Shown here piece by piece: positions 11,834 to 26,400 of a stretch of 64,000 nucleotides of DNA. A program made the translations under genes and the position numbers. The stretch is from contig JAWQEG010000488.1 of the NCBI GenBank assembly GCA_033782935.1, forward strand, positions 1,116,001 through 1,180,000. Reading direction: 5' to 3'. Numbering within the stretch: position 1 is the stretch's first letter; every line of letters starts with the position of its first letter. Below the pieces are notes generated by a model, which was given only the letters and a program-made list of their open reading frames with translations, was not told the DNA's origin and did no database searches. This stretch comes from Petrolisthes cinctipes. Taxonomy: Eukaryota; Arthropoda; Malacostraca; Decapoda; Porcellanidae.

Positions 11834-13757
11834 GTGTTAGAGTATTTTCAAAATACAGGCCAAAAACATACTGAAAATCGATCTTTTAGGTGCACAAAAG
11901 TCGATATGTGCATGCATCTTCAGTACCCGTTTATATCTCAAATTCATGCTCAAAACACCCGAAAATTCAATATTTTGGGGTCCCAGAAGCAATCTGTACA
12001 TGCTTACACAGTTTTAGAGTATTTTCAAAATACAGGCCCAAAACATGCTGTAAATCGATATTTTAGATGCCCAAAGTCAATATGTGCATGTATCTTCTGT
12101 ACCCGTTTATATCTCAAATTCAGGCTCAAAACACCCGAAAATTCAATATTTTGGGGTCCCAGAAGCAATCTGTACATTCCTACACAGTGCTAGAATATTT
12201 TCAAAATATAGGCTAAAAACATGCTAAAAATCGACATTTTAGGTGCCAAAAAATCGATATCTCAAATTCAGTCCCAAAACACCCGAAAATTCGATATTTA
12301 GAGGTCCCAGAAGGTATCTGTACATGCCTACTCCGTGTTAGAGTATTTTCAAAATACAGGCCAAAAACATACTGAAAATCGATCTATTAGGTGCCCAAAA
12401 GTCAATATGTGCATGTATCTTCAGTACCCGTTTATATCTCAAATTCTGGCCCTAAACACCCGAAAATTCGATATTTTGGGGTCCCAGAAGCGATCTGTAC
12501 ATGCCTACTCCGTGTTAGAGTATTTTCAAAATTCAGGCCCAAAACATGCTGAAAATCGATATTTTTGGTGCCCAAAGTCAATATGTGCATGTATCTTCTG
12601 TACCCGTTTATATCTCAAATTCAGGCTCAAAACACCCGAAAATTCAATATTTTGGGGTCCCAGAAGCAATCTGTACAGTGCTAGAATATTTTCAAAATAT
12701 AGGCTAAAAACATGCTAAAATTCGATCTTTTAGGTGCCAAAAAGTCGATATCTCAAATTCAGTCCCAAAACACCCGAAAATTCGATATTTAGGGGTCCCA
12801 GAAGCGATCTGTATATGCCTACTCCGTGTTAGAGTATTTTCAAAATACATGCTCAAAACATACTGAAAATCGATCTTTTAGGTGCACAAAAGTCGATATG
12901 TGCATGCATCTTCAGTACCCGTTTATATCTCAAATTCAGGCTCAAAACACCCGAAAATTCGATATTTTGGGGTCCCAGAAGCGATCTGTACATGCCTACT
13001 CCGTGTTAGAGTATTTTCAAAGTATCTTCTGTACCCGTTTATATCTCAAATTCAGGCTCAAAACACCCGAAAATTCAATATTTTGGGGTCCCAGAAGCAA
13101 TCTGTACAGAGCTAGAATATTTTCAAAATATAGGCTAAAAACATGCTAAAAATCGATCTTTTAGGTGCCTAAAAGTCGATATCTCAAATTCAGTCCCAAA
13201 ACACCCGAAAATTCGATATTTAGGGGTCCCAGAAGCGATCTGTACATGCCTACTCCGTGTTAGAGTATTTTCAAAATACATGCTCAAAACATACTGAAAA
13301 TCGATCTTTTAGGTGCACAAAAGTCGATATGTGCATGCATCTTCAGTACCCGTTTATATCTCAAATTCAGTATCAAAACACCCGAAAATTCAATATTTTG
13401 GGGTCCCAGAAGCAATCTGTACATGCCTACTCAGTTTTAGAGTATTTTCAAAATACAGGCCCAAAACATGCTGAAAATCGATATTTTAGATGCCCAAAGT
13501 CAATATATGCATGTATCTTCTGTACCCGTTTATATCTCAAATTCAGGCTCAAAACACCCGAAAATTCAATATTTTGGGGTCCCAGAAGCAATCTGTACAT
13601 GGCTACACAGTGCTAGAATATTTTCAAAATATAGGCTAAAAACATGCTAAAAATCGACATTTTAGGTGCCAAAAAATCGATATCTCAAATTCAGTCCCAA
13701 AACACACGAAAATTCGATATTTAGAGGTCCCAGAAGGTATCTGTACATGCCTACTCT
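11834..13757 (+). repeat. Blocks 501-491-431-501, including the first 60 bp-deleted B
   Basis: Blocks start at 11834, 12335, 12826 and 13257. The 12335 block shares 'gatctattaggtgcccaaaa' and 'gtcaatatgtgcatgtatct' with 8681. The 431 bp block at 12826 is described separately. The 13257 block has 'attcagtatcaaaac' and 'gttttagag' opening its B monomer. Confidence 0.83.
12826..13256 (+). repeat. 431 bp block: B monomer with 60 bp and 10 bp deletions (copy 1 of 3)
   Basis: A runs 12826-13002. The following B (13003-13108) is only 106 bp: 'gtattttcaaa' is joined directly to 'gtatcttctgtaccc' at 13021/13022, losing 60 bp, and the B/C junction lacks a further 10 bp. The same double deletion occurs in the blocks at 34713 and 40449, so it arose once and was copied. 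This copy has 'acagagctag' at the junction where the other two have 'acagtgctag'. Confidence 0.88.
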
Positions 13758-16700
13758 GTGTTAGGGTACTTTCAAAATTCAGGCCCAAAACATGCTGAAA
13801 ATCGATATTTTTGGTGCCCAAAGTCAATATGTGCATGTATCTTCTGTACCCGTTTATATCTCAAATTCAGGCTCAAAACACCCGAAAATTCAATATTTTG
13901 GGGTCCCAGAAGCAATCTGTACATGCCTACTCAGTGTTAGAGTATTTTCAAAATACAGGCCCAAAACATGCTGAAAATCGATATTTTAGATGCCCAAAGT
14001 CAATATGTGCATGTATCTTCTGTACCCGTTTATATCTCAAATTCAGGTTCAAAACACCCTAAAATTCAATATTTTGGGGTCCCAGAAGCAATCTGTACAT
14101 GCCTACTCAGTGCTAGAATATTTTCAAAATATAGGCTAAAAACATGCTAAAAATCGATCTTTTAGGTGCCAAAAAGTCGATATCTCAAATTCAGTCCCAA
14201 AACACCCGAAAATTCGATATTTAGGGGTCCCAGAAGCGATCTGTACATGCCTACTCCGTGTTAGAGTATTTTCAAAATACATGCTCAAAACATACTGAAA
14301 ATCGATCATTTATGTGCACAAAAGTCGATATGTGCATGCATCTTCAGTACCCGTTTATATCTCAAATTCAGGCTCAAAACACCCGAAAATTCAATATTTT
14401 GGGGTCCCAGAAGCAATCTGTACATGCCTACTCAGTGTTAGAGTTTTTTTTAAATACAGGCCCAAAACATGCTGAAAATCGATATTTTAGATGCCCAAAG
14501 TCAATATGTGCATGTATCTTCTGTACACGTTTATATCTCAAATTCAGGCTCAAAACACCCGAAAATTCAATATTTTGGGGTCCCAGAAGCAATCTGTACA
14601 GTGCTAGAATATTTTCAAAATATAGGCTAAAAACATGCTGAAAATCGATCTTTTAAGTTCCAAAAAGTCGATATCTCAAATTCAGTCCCAAAACACCCGA
14701 AAATTCGATATTTAGGGTTCCCAGAAGCGATCTGTACATGCCTACTCCGTGTTAGAGTATTTTCAAAATACAGGCCAAAAACATACTGAAAATCGAACTT
14801 TTAGGTGCCCAAAAGTCGATATGTGCATGCATCTTCTGTACCCGTTTATATCTCAAATTCTGGCCCTAAACACCCGAAAATTCGATATTTTGGGGTCCCA
14901 GAAGCGATCTGTACATGCCTACTCCGTGTTAGAGTATTTTCAAAATTCAGGCCCAAAACATGCTGAAAATCGATATTTTTGGCGCCCAAAGTCAATATGT
15001 GCATGTATCTTCTGTACCCGTTTATATCTCAAATTCAGGCTCAAAACACCCGAAAATTCAATATTTTGGGGTCCCAGAAGCAATCTGTACATGCCTACTC
15101 AGTGCTAGAATATTTTCAAAATATAGGCTAAAAACATGCTAAAAATCGATCTTTTAGGTGCCAAAAAGTCGATATCTCAAATTCAGTCGCAAAACACCCG
15201 AAAATTCGATATTTAGGGGTCCCAAAAGCGATCTGTGCATGCCTACTCCGTGTTAGAGTATTTTCAAAATACATGCTCAAAACATACTGAAAATCGATCT
15301 TTTAGGTGCACAAAAGTCGATATGTGCATGCATCTTCAGTACCCGTTTATATCTCAAATTCAGGCTCAAAACACCCGAAAATTCAATATTTTGGGGTCCC
15401 AGAAGCAATCTGTACATGCCTACTCAGTGTTAGAGTATTTTCAAAATACAGGCCCAAAACATGCTGAAAATCGATATTTTAGATGCCCAAAGTCAATATG
15501 TGCATGTATCTTCTGTACCCGTTTATATCTCAAATTCAGGCTCAAAACACCCGAAAATTCAATATTTTGGGGTCCCAGAAGCAATCTGTACATGCCTACA
15601 CAGTGGTAGAATATTTTCAAAATATAGGCTAAAAACATGCTAAAAATCGACATTTTAGGTGCCAAAAAATCGATATCTCAAATTCAGTCCCAAAACACCC
15701 GAAAATTCGATATTTAGAGGTCCCAGAAGGTATCTGTACATGCTTACTCAGTGTTAGAGTATTTTCAAAATACAGGCCAAAAACATACTGAAAATCGATC
15801 TTTTAGGTGCCCAAAAGTCGATATGTGCATACATCTTCAGTACCCGTTTATATCTCAAATTCTGGCCCAAAACACCCGAAAATTCGATATTTTGGGGTCC
15901 CAGAAGCGATCTGTACATGCCTACTCCGTGTTAGAGTATTTTCAAAATTCAGGCCCAAAACATGCTGAAAATCGATATTTTTGGTGCCCAAAGTCAATAT
16001 GTGCATGTATCTTCTGTACCCGTTTATATCTCAAATTCAGGCTCAAAACACCCGAAAATTCAATATTTTAGGGTCTCAGAAGCAATCTGTACAGTGCTAG
16101 AATATTTTCAAAATATAGGCTAAAAACATGCTAAAAATCGATCTTTTAGGTGCCAAAAAGTCGATATCTCAAATTCAGTCCCAAAACACCCGAAAATTCG
16201 ATGTTTAGGGGTCCCAGAAGCGATCTGTACATGCCTACTCCGTGTTAGAGTATTTTCAAAATACATGCTCAAAACATACTGAAAATCGATCTTTTAGGTG
16301 CACAAAAGTCGATATGTGCATGCATCTTCAGTACCCGTTTATATCTCAAATTCTGGCCCTAAACACCCGAAAATTCGATATTTTGGGGTCCCAGAAGCGA
16401 TCTGTACATGCCTACTCCGTGTTAGAGTATTTTCAAAATTCAGGCCCAAAACATGCTGAAAATCGATATTTTTGGTGCCCAAAGTCAATATGTGCATGTA
16501 TCTTCTGTACCCGTTTATATCTCAAATTCAGGCTCAAAACACCCGAAAATTCAATATTTTGGGGTCCCAGAAGCAATCTGTACATGCCTACTCAGTGCTA
16601 GAATATTTTCAAAATATAGGCTAAAAACATGCTGAAAATCGATCTTTTAGTGCCAAAAAGTCGATATCTCAAATTCAGTCCCAAAACACCCGAAAATTCG

Positions 16701-19700
16701 ATATTTAGGGGTCCCAGAAGCGATCTGTACATGCCTACTCCGTGTTAGAGTATTTTCAAAATACATGCTCAAAACATACTGAAAATCGATCTTTTAGGTG
16801 CACAAAAGTCGATATGTGCATGCATCTTCAGTACCCGTTTATATCTCAAATTCATGCTCAAAACACCCGAAAATTCAATATTTTGGGGTCCCAGAAGCAA
16901 TCTGTACATGCCTACTCAGTGTTAGAGTATTTTCAAAATACAGGCCCAAAACATGCTGAAAATCGATATTTTAGATGCCCAAAGTCAATATGTGCATGCA
17001 TCTTCAGTACCCGTTTATATCTCAAATTCAGGATCAAAACACCCGAAAATTCAATATTTTGGGGTCCCAGAAGCAATCTGTACATGCCTACTCAGTTTTA
17101 GAGTATTTTCAAAATACAGGCCCAAAACATGCTGAAAATCGATATTTTAGATGCCCAAAGTCAATATGTGCATGTATCTTCTGTACCCGTTTATATCTCA
17201 AATTCAGGCTCAAAACACCCGAAAATTCAATATTTTGGGGTCCCAGAAGCAATCTGTACATGGCTACACAGTGCTAGAATATTTTCAAAATATAGGCTAA
17301 AAACATGCTAAAAATCGACATTTTAGGTGCCAAAAAATCGATATCTCAAATTCAGTCCCAAAACACCCGAAAATTCGATATTTAGAGGTCCCAGAAGGTA
17401 TCTGTACATGCCTACTCCGTGTTAGAGTATTTTCAAAATACAGGCCAAAAACATACTGAAAATCGATCTTTTAGGTGCCCAAAAGTCGATATGTGCATGC
17501 ATCTTCAGTACCCGTTTATATCTCAAATTCTGGCCCTAAACACCCGAAAATTCGATATTTTGGGGTCCCAGAAGCGATCTGTACATGCCTACTCAGTGTT
17601 AGAGTATTTTCAAAATACAGGCCCAAAACATGCTGAAAATCGATATTTTAGATGCCCAAAGTCAATATGTGCATGTATCTTCTGTACCCGTTTATATCTC
17701 AAATTCAGGCTCAAAACACCCGAAAATTCAATATTTTGGGGTCCCAGAAGCAATCTGTACATGCCTACACAGTGCTAGAATATTTTCAAAATATAGGCTA
17801 AAAACATGCTAAAAATCGATCTTTTAGGTGCCAAAAAGTCGATATCTCAAATTCTGTCCCAAAACACCCGAAAATTCGATATTTAGGGGTCCCAGAAGCG
17901 ATCTGTACATGCCTACTCCGTGTTAGAGTATTTTCAAAATACAGGCCAAAAACATACTGAAAATCGATCTTTTAGGTGCCCAAAAGTCGATATGTGCATG
18001 CATCTTCTGTACCCGTTTATATCTTAAATTCAGGCTCAAAACACCCGAAAATTCGATATTTTGGGGTCCCAGAAGTGATCTGTACATGCCTACTCCGTGT
18101 TAGAGTATTTTCAAAATTCAGGCCCAAAACATGCTGAAAATCGATATTTTTGGCGCCCAAAGTCAATATGTGCATGTATCTTCTGTACCCGTTTATATCT
18201 CAAATTCAGGCTCAAAACACCCGAAAATTCAATATTTTTGGGTCCCAGAAGCAATCTGTACATGCCTACACAGTGCTAGAATATTTTCAAAATATAGGCT
18301 AAAAACATGCTAAAAATCGACATTTTAGGTGCCAACAAATCGATATCTCAAATTCAGTCCCAAAACACCCGAAAATTCGATATTTAGAGGTCCCAGAAGG
18401 TATCTGTACATGCTTACTCCGTGTTAGAGTATTTTCAAAATACAGGCCAAAAACATACTGAAAATCGATCTTTTAGGTGCCCAAAAGTCGATATGTGCAT
18501 GCATCTTCTGTACCCGTTTATATCTCAAATTCTGGCCCTAAACACCCGAAAATTCGATATTTTGGGGTCCCAGAAACGATCTGTACATGCCTACACAGTG
18601 CTAGAATATTTTCAAAATTCAGGCCCAAAACATGCTGAAAATCGATATTTTTGGTGCCCAAAGTCAATATGTGCATGTATCTTCTGTACCCGTTTATATC
18701 TCAAATTCAGGCTGAAAACACCCGGAAATTCAATATTTTGGGGTCCCAGAAGCAATCTGTACATGCCTACTCAGTGCTAGAATATTTTCAAAATATAGGC
18801 TAAAAACATGCTAAAAATCGATCTTTTAGGTGCCAAAAAGTCGATATCTCAAATTCAGTCCCAAAACACCCGAAAATTCGATATTTAGGGGTCCCAGAAG
18901 CGATCTGTACATGCTTACTCCGTGTTAGAGTATTTTCAAAATACATGCTCAAAACATACTGAAAATCGATCTTTTAGGTGCACAAAAGTCGATATGTGCA
19001 TACATCTTCAGTACCCGTTTATATCTCAAATTCAGGCTCAAAACACCCGAAAATTAAATATTTTGGGGTCCCAGAAGCAATCTGTACATGCCTACTCAGT
19101 GTTAGAGTATTATCAAAATACAGGCCCAAAACATGCTGAAAATCGATATTTTAGATGCCCAAAGTCAATATGTGCATGTATCTTCTGTACCCGTTTATAT
19201 CTCAAATTCAGGCTCAAAACACCCGAAAATTCAATATTTTGGGGTCCCAGAAGCAATCTGTACATGCCTACACAGTGCTAGAATATTTTCAAAATATAGG
19301 CTAAAAACATGCTAAAAATCGATCTTTTAGGTGCCAAAAAGTCGATATCTGAAATTCAGTCCCAAAACACCCGAAAATTCGATATTTAGGGGTCCCAGAA
19401 GCGATCTGTACATGCCTACTCCGTGTTAGAGTATTTTCAAAATACAGGCCAAAAACATACTGAAAATCGATCTTTTAGGTGCACAAAAGTCGATATGTGC
19501 ATGCATCTTCTGTACACGTTTATATCTCAAATTCTGGCCCTAAACACCCGAAAATTCGATATTTTGGGGTCCCAGAAGCGATCTGTACATGCCTACTCCG
19601 TGTTAGAGTATTTTCAAAATTCAGGCCCAAAACATGCTGAAAATCGATATTTTTGGTGCCCAAAGTCAATATGTGCATGTATCTTCTGTACCCGTTTATA

Positions 19701-20237
19701 TCTCAAATTCAGGCTCAAAACACCCGAAAATTCAATATTTTGGGGTCCCAGAAGCAATCTGTACAGTGCTAGAATATTTTCAAAATATAGGCTAAAAACA
19801 TGCTAAAAATCGATCTTTTAGGTGCCAAAAAGTCGATATCTGAAATTCAGTCCCAAAACACCCGAAAATTCGATATTTTGGGGTCCCAGAAGCGATCTGT
19901 ACATGCCTACTCCGTGTTAGAGTATTTTCAAAATTCAGGCCCAAAACATGCTGAAAATCGATATTTTTGGCGCCCAAAGTCAATATGTGCATGTATCTTC
20001 TGTACCCGTTTATATCTCTAATTCAGGCTCAAAACACCCGAAAATTCAATATTTTGTGGTCCCAGAAGCAATCTGTACATGCCTACTCAGTGCTAGAATA
20101 TTTTCAAAATATAGGCTAAAAACATGCTAAAAATCGATCTTTTAGGTGCCAAAAAGTCGATATCTCAAATTCAGTCCCAAAACACCCGAAAATTCGATAT
20201 GTAGGGGTCCCAGAAGCGATCTGTACATGCCTACTCC
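13758..20237 (+). repeat. Mostly 491-501 bp blocks with one B-B-C and one A-B-B-C unit
   Basis: Block starts (length) are 13758 (500, B-B-C), 14258 (491), 14749 (501), 15250 (501), 15751 (491), 16242 (500), 16742 (677, A-B-B-C), 17419 (501), 17920 (501), 18421 (501), 18922 (501), 19423 (491) and 19914 (324, B-C). The C monomer before 19914 ends 'gatattttgggg', as A does, in place of 'gatatttag', so it is itself a C/A chimera. Single-base changes include a lost G near 16649 and 'gttttttttaaatac' near 14443. Confidence 0.83.
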
Positions 20238-23200
20238 GTGTTAGAGTATTTTCAAAATACATGCTCAAAACATACTGAAAATCGATCTTTTAGGTGCACA
20301 AAAGTCGATATGTGCATGCATCTTCAGTACCCGTTTATATCTCAAATTCAGGCTCAAAATACCCGAAAATTCAATATTTTGGGGTCCCAGAAGCAATCTG
20401 TACATGCCTACTCAGTGTTAGAGTATTTTCAAAATACAGGCCCAAAACATGATGAAAATCGATATTTTAGATGCCCAAAGACAATATGTGCATGTATCTT
20501 CTGTACCCGTTTATATCTCAAATTTAAGGCTCAAAACACCCGAAAATTCAATATTTTGGGGTCCCAGAAGCAATCTGTACATGCCTAAACAGTGCTAGAA
20601 TATTTTCAAAATATTGGCTAAAAACATGCTAAAAATCGACATTTTAGGTGCCAAAAAATCGATATCTCAAATTCAGTCCCAAAACACCCGAAAATTCGAT
20701 ATTTAGAGGTCCCAGAAGGTATCTGTACATGCCTACTCCATGTTAGAGTATTTTCAAAATACAGGCCAATAACATACTAAAAATCGATCTTTTAGGTGCC
20801 CAAAAGTCGATATGTGCATGCATCTTCTGTACCCGTTTATATCTCAAATTCTGGCCCTAAACACCCGAAAATTCGATATTTTGGGGTCCCAGAAGCGATC
20901 TGTACATGCCTACTACGTGTTAGAGTATTTTCAAAATTAAGGCCCAAAACATGCTGAAAATCGATATTTTTGGTGCCCAAAGTCAATATGTGCATGTATC
21001 TTCTGTACCCGTTTATATCTCAAATTCAGGCTCAAAACACCCGAAAATTCAATATTTTGGGGTCCCAGAAGCAATCTGTACATGCCTACTCAGTGCTAGA
21101 ATATTTTCAAAATATAGGCTAAAAACATGCTAAAAATCGATCTTTTAGGTGCCAAAAAGTCGATATCTCAAATTCAGTCCCAAAACACCCGAAAATTCGA
21201 TATTTAGGGGTCGCAGAAGCGATCTGTACATGCCTACTCCGTGTTAGAGTATTTTCAAAATACATGCTCAAAACATACTGAAAATCGATCTTTTAGGTGC
21301 ACAAAAGTCGGTATGTGCATGCATCTTCTGTATATGTTTATATCTCAAATTCCGGCCCTAAACACCCGAAAATTCGATATTTTGGGGTCCCAGAAGCGAT
21401 CTGTACATGCCTACTCCATGTTAGATATTTTCAAAATTCAGGCCCAAAACATGCTGAAAATCGATATTTTTGGTGCCCAAAGTCAATATGTGCATGTATC
21501 TTCTGTACCAGTTTATATCTCAAATTCAGGCTCAAAACACCCGAAAATTCAATATTTTGGGGTCCCAGAAGCAATCTGTACATGCCTAAACAGTGCTAGA
21601 ATATTTTTAAAATATAGGCTAAAAACATGCTAAAAATCGACATTTTAGGTGCCAAAAAATCGATATCTCAAATTCAGTCCCAAAACACCCGAAAATTCGA
21701 TATTTAGAGGTCCCAGAAGGTATCTGTACATGCCTACTCCATGTTAGAGTATTTTCAAAATACAGGCCAATAACATACTGAAAATCGATCTTTTAGGTGC
21801 CCAAAAGTCGATATGTGCATGCATCTTCTGTACCCGTTTATATCTCAAATTCTGGCCCTAAACACCCGAAAATTCGATATTTTGGGGTCCCAGAAGCGAT
21901 CTGTACATGCCTACTACGTGTTAGAGTATTTTCAAAATTCAGGCCCAAAACATGCTGAAAATCGATATTTTTGGTGCCCAAAGTCAATATGTGCATGTAT
22001 CTTCTGTACCCTTTTATATCTCAAATTCTGGCTCAAAACACCCGAAAATTCAATATTTTGGGGTCCCAGAAGCAATCTGTACATGCCTACTCAGTGCTAG
22101 AATATTTTCAAAATATAGGCTAAAAACATGCTAAAAATCGATCTTTTAGGTGCCAAAAAGTCGATATCTCAAATTCAGTCCCAAAACACCCGAAAATTCG
22201 ATATTTAGGGGTCCCAGAAGCGATCTGTACATGCCTACTCCGTGTTAGAGTATTTTCAAAATACATGCTCAAAACATACTGAAAATCGATCTTTTAGGTG
22301 CACAAAAGTCGATATGTGCATGCATCTTCAGTACCCGTTTATATCTCAAATTCAGGCTCAAAACACCCGAAAATTCAATATTTTGGGGTCCCAGAAGCAA
22401 TCTGTACATAGGCCTACTCAGTGTTAGAGTATTTTCAAAATACAGGCCCAAAACATGCTGAAAATCGATATTTTAGATGCCCAAAGTCAATATGTGCATG
22501 TATCTTCTGTACCCGTTTATATCTCAAATTCAGGCTCAAAACACCCGAAAATTCAATATTTTGGGGTCCCAGAAGCAATCTGTACATGCCTACACAGTGC
22601 TAGAATATTTTTAAAATATAGGCTAAAAACATGCTAAAAATCGACATTTTAGGTGCCAAAAAATCGATATCTTAAATTCAGTCCCAAAACACCCGAAAAT
22701 TCGATATTTAGAGGTCCCAGAAGGTATCTGTACATGCCTACTCCGTGTTAGAGTATTTTCAAAATACAGGCCAAAAACATACTGAAAATCGATCATTTAG
22801 GTGCCCAAAAGTCGATATGTGCATGCATCTTCTGTACCCGTTTATATCTCAAATTCTTTCTCAAAACACCCGAAAATTCAATATTTTGGGGTCCCAGAAG
22901 CAATCTGTACATGCCTACACAGTGCTAGAATATTTTCAAAATATAGGCTAAAAACATGCTAAAAATCGACATTTTAGGTGCCAAAAAATCGATATCTCAA
23001 ATTCAGTCCCAAAACACCCGAAAATTCGATATTTAGAGGTCCCAGAAGGTATCTGTACATGCCTACTCCGTGTTAGAGTATTTTCAAAATACAGGCCAAA
23101 AACATACTGAAAATCGATCTTTTAGGTGCTCAAAAGTCGATATGTGCATGCATCTTCTGTACCCGTTTATATCTCAAATTCTGGCCCTAAACACCCGAAA

Positions 23201-24071
23201 ATTCGATATTTTGGGGTCCCAGAAGCGATCTGTACATGCCTACTACGTGTTAGAGTATTTTCAAAATTAAGGCCCAAAACATGCTGAAAATCGATATTTT
23301 TGGTGCCCAAAGTCAATATGTGCATGTATCTTCTGTACCCGTTTATATCTCAAATTCAGGCTCAAAACACCCGAAAATTCAATATTTTGGGGTCCCAGAA
23401 GCAATCTGTACATGCCTACTCAGTGCTAGAATATTTTCAAAATATAGGCTAAAAACATGCTAAAAATCGATCTTTTAGGTGCCAAAAAGTCGATATCTCA
23501 AATTCAGTCCCAAAACACCCGAAAATTCGATATTTAGGGGTCGCAGAAGCGATCTGTACATGCCTACTCCGTGTTAGAGTATTTTCAAAATACATGCTCA
23601 AAACATACTGAAAATCGATCTTTTAGGTGCACAAAAGTCGGTATGTGCATGCATCTTCTCTATATGTTTATATCTCAAATTCCGGCCCTAAACACCCGAA
23701 AATTCGATATTTTGGGGTCCCAGAAGCGATCTGTACATGCCTACTCCATGTTAGAGTATTTTCAAAATTCAGGCCCAAAACATGCTGAAAATCGATATTT
23801 TTGGTGCCCAAAGTCAATATGTGCATGTATCTTCTGTACCCGTTTATATCTCAAATTCAGGCTCAAAACACCCGAAAATTCAATATTTTGGGGTCCCAGA
23901 AGCAATCTGTACATGCCTAAACAGTGCTAGAATATTTTCAAAATATAGGCTAAAAACATGCTAAAAATCGATCTTTTAGGTGCCAAAAAGTCGATATCTC
24001 AAATTCAGTCCCAAAACACCCGAAAATTCGATATTTAGGGGTCCCAGAAGCGATCTGTACATGCCTACTCC
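20238..24071 (+). repeat. Domain with a ~1 kb local duplication at 2330 bp spacing
   Basis: Blocks start at 20238 (502), 20740 (501), 21241 (500), 21741 (501), 22242 (503), 22745 (325), 23070 (501) and 23571 (501). The pairs 20740/23070 and 21241/23571 share rare variants: 'aaaattaaggccc', 'ggggtcgcagaag', 'gtcggtatgtgcatg', 'tatatgtttatatc' and 'attccggccct'. The block at 22242 has two extra bases ('tacataggcc' near 22407). The one at 21241 lacks one base near 21425 ('gttagatattttc'). Confidence 0.83.
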
Positions 24072-26400
24072 GTGTTAGAGTATTTTCAAAATACATGCTC
24101 AAAACATACTGAAAATCGATCTTTTAGGTGCACAAAAGTCGATATGTGCATGCATCTTCAGTACCCGTTTATATCTCAAATTCAGGCTCAAAACACCCGA
24201 AAATTCAATATTTTGGGGTCCCAGAAGCAATCTGTACATGCCTACTCAGTGTTAGAGTATTTTCAAAATACAGGCCCAAAACATGCTGAAAATCGATATT
24301 TTAGATGCCCAAAGTCAATATGTGCATGTATCTTCTGTACCCGTTTATATCTCAAATTCAGGCTCAAAACACCCGAAAATTCAATATTTTGGGGTCCCAG
24401 AAGCAATCTGTACATGCCTACACAGTGCTAGAATATTTTTAAAATATTGGCTAAAAACATGCTAAAAATCGACATTTTAGGTGCCAAAAAATCGATATCT
24501 TAAATTCAGTCCCAAAACACCCGAAAATTCGATATTTAGAGGTCCCAGAAGGTATCTGTACATGCCTACTCCGTGTTAGAGTATTTTCAAAATACAGGCC
24601 AAAAACATACTGAAAATCGATCATTTAGGTGCCCAAAAGTCGATATGTGCATGCATCTTCTGTACCCGTTTATATCTCAAATTCTGGCTCAAAACACCCG
24701 AAAATTCAATATTTTGGGGTCCCAGAAGCAATCTGTACATGCCTACACAGTGCTAGAATATTTTCAAAATATAGGCTAAAAACATGCTAAAAATCGACAT
24801 TTTAGGTGCCAAAAAATCGATATCTCAAATTCAGTCCCAAAACACCCGAAAATTCGATATTTAGAGGTCCCAGAAGGTATCTGTACATGCCTACTCCGTG
24901 TTAGAGTATTTTCAAAATACAGGCCAAAAACATACTGAAAATCGATCTTTTAGGTGCTCAAAAGTCGATATGTGCATGCATCTTCAGTACCCGTTTATAT
25001 CTCAAATTCAGGCTCAAAACACCCGAAAATTCAATATTTTGGGGTCCCAGAAGCGATCTGTACATGCCTACTCAGTGTTAGAGTATTTTCAAAATACAGG
25101 CCCAAAACATGCTGAAAATCGATATTTTAGATGCCCAAAGTCAATATGTGCATGTATCTTCTGTACCCGTTTATATCTCAAATTCAGGCTCAAAACACCC
25201 GAAAATTCAATATTTTGGGGTCCCAGAAGCAATCTGTACATGCCTACTCAGTGTTAGAGTATTTTCAAAATACAGGCCCAAAACATGCTGAAAATCGATA
25301 TTTTAGATGCCCAAAGTCAATATGTGCATGTATCTTCTGTACCCGTTTATATCTCAAATTCAGGCTCAAAACACCCGAAAATTCAATATTTTGGGGTCCC
25401 AGAAGCAATCTGTACATGCCTACACAGTGCTAGAATATTTTCAAAATATAGGCTAAAAACATGCTAAAAATCGACATTTTAGGTGCCAAAAAATCGATAT
25501 CTTAAATTCAGTCCCAAAACACCCGAAAATTCGATATTTAGAGGTCCCAGAAGGTATCTGTACATGCCTACTCCGTGTTAGAGTATTTTCAAAATACAGG
25601 CCAAAAACATACTGAAAATCGATCTTTTAGGTGCCCAAAATTCGATATGTGCATGCATCTTCTGTACCCGTTTATATCTCAAATTCTGGCTCAAAACACC
25701 CGAAAATTCAATATTTTGGGGTCCCAGAAGCAATCTGTACATGCCTACTCAGTGCTAGAATATTTTCAAAATATAGGCTAAAAACATGCTAAAAATCGAT
25801 CTTTTAGGTGCCAAAAAGTCGATATCTCAAATTCAGTCCCAAAACACCCGAAAATTCGATATTTAGGGGTCCCAGAAGCGATCTGTACATGCCAACTCCG
25901 TGTTAGAGTATTTTCAAAATACATCCTCAAAACATACTGAAAATCGATCATTTAGGTGCACAAAAGTCGATATGTGCATGCATCTTCAGTACCCGTTTAT
26001 ATCTCAAATTCAGGCTCAAAACACCTGAAAATTCAATATTTTGGGGTCCCAGAAGCAATCTGTACATGCCTACTCAGTGTTAGAGTATTTTCAAAATACA
26101 GGCCCAAAGCATGCTGAAAATCGATATTTTAGATGCCCAAAGTCAATAAGTGCATGTATCTTCTGTACCCGTTTATATCTCAAATTCAGGCTCAAAACAC
26201 CCGAAAATTCAATATTTTGGGGTCCCAGAAGCAATCTGTACATGCCTACTCAGTGCTAGAATATTTTCAAAATATAGGCTAAAAACATGCTAAAAATCGA
26301 TCTTTTAGGTGCCAAAAAGTCGATATCTCAAATTCAGTCCCAAAACACCCGAAAATTCGATATGTAGGGGTCCCAGAAGCGATCTGTACATGCCTACTCC
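24072..26400 (+). repeat. 2329 bp segment, copy 1 of 3 (blocks 501-325-677-325-501)
   Basis: Blocks start at 24072, 24573, 24898, 25575 and 25900. The same lengths in the same order recur 4333 bp downstream at 28405-30733. Shared private markers include 'atatttttaaaatattgg' at the first C, 'gatcatttagg' in the second block, 'ggtgctcaaaag' in the third, and 'gccaactccg', 'aatacatcctc', 'acacctgaaa' and 'cccaaagcatgc' in the last block. A third, partly deleted copy lies at 55610-57614. Confidence 0.87.

Noticed and set aside
14443..14460. Homopolymer and single-base indels (e.g. near 9889, 14443, 16649, 21425, 57934, 59182)
   Set aside because: These are isolated one-base events that could equally be real divergence or consensus errors. 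No structural meaning is supported without reads.
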